NCBI GenBank assembly: GCA_045046885.1
Contig: JASFYX010000005.1
Location: 1 to 45,784, forward strand
DNA length: 45,784 nucleotides
Direction of reading: 5' to 3'
Source: CG1-02-35-72 sp045046885
GTDB lineage: Bacteria; Bacteroidota; Bacteroidia; Flavobacteriales; Flavobacteriaceae
Part shown: positions 42,209 through 45,784 of the stretch, in pieces
Layout of the letters: each line of letters starts with the position of its first letter
How positions within the stretch are numbered: position 1 is the stretch's first letter
Notes under the pieces: generated by a model
What the model saw: the letters and a program-made list of their open reading frames with translations, nothing else
Databases searched by the model: none
What the model was told of the DNA's origin: nothing
Position numbers and translations under genes: made by a program

Positions 42209-45200
42209 CTAATTTTTACGAATAAAAATAAAATCGCCACCTTCATCGCCTACGCCCTGAATAGTGCCGTATTGTGGTGTGTTGGGTGAATTGTTTCCTA
42301 TCGGTATTTCAATTCTACTAAACAACTGACTAGCCGATAAATAAGCCTCTTTATTATTTTCTAATCTGTCTAGCAAATACTTCATAAAGACGCTTATGTT
42401 AGGGACTGTTTTTAGAGTACCACTGGTCATAGCTTTACGACTGGGTAATTCGTATTTTTTTTGAATACTTAAATTGGCATTTTTTATATTAAATGCTCTG
42501 GTTTTAAATATACTACCACTAAAACATGCATCAGAAATTAACAAAGTATGTTTAGATTTTATGCGCTTAATATTATCACGTACAAGCGTATTATTTATCC
42601 AATTATCTGTGTATTCGGCTTCAGCATCAGACGGTAGCCAATAACCTATATTATCTTCTTTTACAAAAGTACCATGTCCAGCATAAAAAATAAGCAAATT
42701 ATCTTTAGGTGTCACCTTTTTCTTCAACCTGTCGAAAGCACGAATTATTTTAGAGCGTGTTGGATTTGACAGAATTTCAACGTTATTATCGTCAAAAGAA
42801 TAATAACCAATGAGGGCATCTGCTAAGTTTTGAATATCTGTTGTAGGCATCCCGTCAAGGCTTACAATTTTAGAATCGTCATAATCGCTCACACCTATCA
42901 ATAAGGCATAATAAGAACCGCCATTTGTTTTAATGACTTTCTTTTTAATATTATTGTTATTGTCATTTGGATCGACAATTACAACGGGTTTTACTTCTCG
43001 TTTGATGATAAATTTTGTGAGCGATGAATTGTACTTTAAATCGGTTGCTTTAACATTGAGATTATTATCGCCTACACGTAGCGGTACTTGTGCTACAAAA
43101 GTACCATCGGCTTGCAAAGCAGCCTCAACACCGTTTACAGTGACTTCGTAAACACCATCAGCATCTGTTGCTTTACCCCTTACTGTGATGCGTTTGGCTT
43201 TAACAATTTTAAACCCGCGCGTTACAGCAGGCTCTGTAATGACAATTGTAGGCGGATTGTTATCCACATTTGTTTTAAGGTATTTAATTCTGAGATAATT
43301 AATAGCAATTTTTTGTTTAGCCCAAAGAATAAAACCTAGGCGGTCTCCTAAAAAGGGCGTAAACTCTTTTGAGGCTACAAAATTATTATTGATGTAAAAA
43401 TTAAGGGTATTGTTGTTTTTCCGTATGGTTAAGATATTGGTAGCACCATTACCCTTATTAATATAACTGCTAGAAGTCCAATCTTTTATAAGTTTTGTAT
43501 TGTCATGTTCAACTTTTTTAATTTTATAATTACCATCACTCGAAATAAAGAAATTAAACTGATTTTTAGAATCTTTACGTCCCCAAACCAAACCAAAACC
43601 ATAATTATCTACACCCGATATTTTCTTTATTTCGGTAGATATTTCAAAATTCTTAGTTTGATCTATTTTATTAAGTAATGTAGAAGACCAACCACCGGAG
43701 GTACGTTTATGTTCAAAATTATAATAGCCGTTGTAAAGGTTTAAGTTGTACTCATCTTTACTTCCTGTTGCCCATGCGTTGTTGTTATTAGAGAAATTCT
43801 CATCCATTGGGCCACTTAGCGTTGTTGTAACAACATTGGGTGCAACAACTTTCTTTTCTAAATAACGGACTTTAAGATAATCTATCGCAATTTTCTGATT
43901 GTCGTAAATTATAAAACCAATACGATTTCCTAAAAATGTTTTATTAGAAATTTGATTGACGTAATTACCATTTATATAAAACTTTATAACGCCGTCTTGC
44001 TTTCTTATTTTAAGTGTATTATAAGCATAATTACCTTGTTTAATGTAAGAACTAGATGTCCAATCAATTAACTTGGTACGATTCGAATTTTCAGACCTAT
44101 CAACTGAATACAATCCATTAGAGGCAATGTCAAATTCTAAGGTATTACCCGAGCTTTTGCGTCCCCACATAATACCAAAACCATTGTTTTTAATACCACT
44201 TATTTTAAGAATTTTGGTTTCTATTTCGTAATCTTTTGTTTCGTCTATATATTTTTCTAAAGAAGTTGACCAACCACCTGTTTTACGTTTATGATTAAAA
44301 TAATATTTACCAGATGAAACAGACATACTGTAATCTTTTGTAGAGCCTGTAGCCCAATCGTTGTTGTTATTGCTAAATTCATCGTAAAACAAATAATCTG
44401 AAGCGATTACCTGTTTAGATATATAACTTACATCAAGTGATTGTACAGCTACCTTTTGCTTGCCGTAAACAATAAACCCTATGCGGTCTCCAAAAAAAGA
44501 TTTGGCATCGCTTTGTGTAACGTAATTACCATTGATATAAAATTTATATTTGCTACCTTCTTTTCTTATTTTCAACTTGTTTACGGCACCATTTCCAGTA
44601 TTTATAGAACTACTTTTTGTCCAAGCCTTTATTATTTGAGCTTTATTGTCTTCATAATATTTTATTTGATAATAACCGTCAGCCGATATAAAATATTCAA
44701 ATTCATTATCGCCGTCTTTACGTCCCCAAATAATACCATAACCGTTGTTTTGGATGCCACTAATCTTTTTGATTGAAGTTTCAATTTCAAAATCTTTTGC
44801 TTCATTAATTTTAACAACCTTTGTTGTAGTCCAACCAAATTTATCGCGTTTGTGGTTAAAATTATAAGCACCATTTCTTACACTTAACAACACATTTTCA
44901 TTACTTTTTATAGCCCAATCATTACTGTTGTTATTAAACTTTTCTGTAAAAATAGCATCGTTTTGATAGTTATTATTATTGTTATTTACAATCACATTGG
45001 GCTTCGGCTTAACAGTTTTAGGATAATACATAGATAAATAATGGACATCTATTTGTTGTTTGTTAAAAACAAGATAGCCCACCTTATTGCCTAAAAATGA
45101 TTCAAAAGGAATCGTTTTAACTAGTTTATCATTTATATAAAATTGATAGTTACTGCCAACGTGTTTAATACCTAGTAAATTGGTTTGAGATAAACCTTTT

Positions 45201-45691
45201 TTAATTTTAGAGCTTGCACCCCAGTTTTGAAAATAAGTTATCTTACCATCTACTTTTTTATAGATAGCATATTGACCGTTTGCCGATAACAAAAAAGTAT
45301 AACGGTTCTTCATATCAGACGCCCCCCAATAGATACCGTAACCATAGCCCTCTACACCACTCTTTTTATAAAAGGACGTATTTATGACAAAATTTTTGTA
45401 ATCTTTTAAATCGAAGGATTTATGAACTTCATCATAACCCGATGCCTTTTTGTGATTAAAATTCAGTTCCCCACTAGTGATATCTATTTTGGTTTCGCTT
45501 GTGTTTTTTAAGAGCCAATTGTATTTATTAGCGTTAAAACCATCAAAAAAGGGAATGGTTTCTTTGCCATAATTATTTACAACAGGTTTAGGACTTGACT
45601 TAGTTATATAACCAATTGAAATATAGTTAAACTGTATGTGCTGTTTACTATAAACTAAATAACCTACACGTTTACCAAAAAAAGGTTGCAA
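42209..45691 (-). pseudogene. Caspase-family protein with 190-residue repeats, N-terminus cut off by an IS30 element
   Basis: The remaining 1160 residues contain the last 28 residues of one repeat, then four complete repeats of about 190 residues (about 47-223, 246-424, 433-611, 627-806). The pattern is FNNNNNDWATGS, GxYxFNHKR, GFGIxWGRK, FYINGNYV and FLGxRIGFIxYxKQ, which suggests a LamG-like or glycan-binding beta-sandwich. An Ig-like domain follows at about 813-898. The C-terminal caspase (C14) domain at about 925-1157 has His1006 in FYAGHGTF and Cys1056 in SDACFSGS. The reading frame begins with a TTG right after the transposase stop, in the middle of a repeat, so the original start and export signal have been separated from it. 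It may still be translated, but is probably a broken gene. Confidence 0.85.
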
Positions 45692-45784
45692 GGTTCAACT
45701 AATAAGTGCAACATTTTGGTTAAAAATAGTTAAAAATACTTCATTAGGAGTTTTGAACCCCAATAATTTTCTAGGTCTGTTATT
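45692..45784 (-). mobile_element. End of an IS30-family insertion sequence (continues beyond the window)
   Basis: This edge carries the 3' end of an IS30-type transposase gene and the terminal sequence behind it (TTGCACTTATTAGTTGAACC). The exact end and any target duplication cannot be fixed, because only one side is present. The element interrupts the caspase-family gene. Confidence 0.8.
45695..45784 (-). CDS. IS30-family transposase, last 29 residues (partial)
   Basis: Too short to stand as an independent reading frame, but clear by sequence. Read on the minus strand from the window edge it encodes NNRPRKLLGFKTPNEVF and ends NQNVALIS before a TGA at 45697-45695. The RPRK-LGF-TPNEVF motif is the conserved C-terminal end of the DDE transposases of the IS30 family, which move the element by a circular intermediate. 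The rest of the gene lies to the right of the window. The stop is in the same frame as the caspase remnant, with a single codon between it and that remnant's TTG. Confidence 0.85.
   Translation of the reverse strand, partial: NNRPRKLLGFKTPNEVFLTIFNQNVALIS

Noticed and set aside
45689..45691. TTG as the genuine start of the caspase-family gene
   Set aside because: It lies in the middle of a repeat and two bases behind the transposase stop codon, with no signal peptide.

Overview
The window looks like chromosomal DNA from a member of the Bacteroidota, most likely the family Flavobacteriaceae. The evidence is low GC content, a T9SS C-terminal sorting domain, TPR-LuxR and OstA-like proteins typical of the phylum, and promoters of the TAnnTTTG type instead of the usual -10 box. 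No plasmid or phage hallmark is visible. The only mobile DNA is the end of an IS30-family element at the right edge.

Layout. 1-3324: thrA (3' part), thrB and thrC, a threonine operon. 3390-4335: a lipoprotein peroxiredoxin followed by a repeat-like intergenic segment. 4336-7140 (minus): dnaB and a secreted protein of the group usually mislabelled asparagine synthetase B. 7270-12731: a DUF3810 membrane protein with HExxH and a tandem pair of exported amidohydrolase-like proteins. 12799-21651: an RNA methyltransferase, an M48 membrane protease, the bifunctional (p)ppGpp enzyme, a Fur-family regulator, purA, an OstA-like protein and a class-III aminotransferase. 21708-27889 (minus): a 1448-residue leucine-rich-repeat protein with a T9SS tail, and upstream of it a membrane TPR-LuxR regulator; conspicuous inverted repeats lie between them. 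28078-31492 (minus): a TlpA-like thioredoxin, aconitase and the RNase P RNA. 31532-33272 (minus): CutC and a Tat-exported glycosylasparaginase. 33350-40625 (minus): a six-gene membrane complex related to hydrogenase-4. 40693-42166: a 2[4Fe-4S] ferredoxin and a divergent LuxC-type acyl-CoA reductase. 42209-45691 (minus): a caspase-family protein with a long repeat region, cut at its N-terminus by the IS30 element.

The most interesting locus is the hydrogenase-4-like cluster. It keeps the antiporter-like and NuoH-like membrane subunits and the large and small 'hydrogenase' subunits. However, the large subunit has lost the cysteines that bind the NiFe centre, and the small subunit has Asp at two of the four proximal-cluster positions. 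It fits the poorly understood 'energy-converting hydrogenase-related' (Ehr) type and cannot be a normal hydrogenase. Other points worth attention are the IS30-split caspase gene, the LRR/TPR-LuxR locus with a 13-bp-arm dyad over its promoter, several promoters placed so close to the ATG that the mRNA should be leaderless, and two promoters between the ferredoxin and acyl-CoA reductase genes that interlock.

All family calls come from reading motifs by eye; no database search was run.
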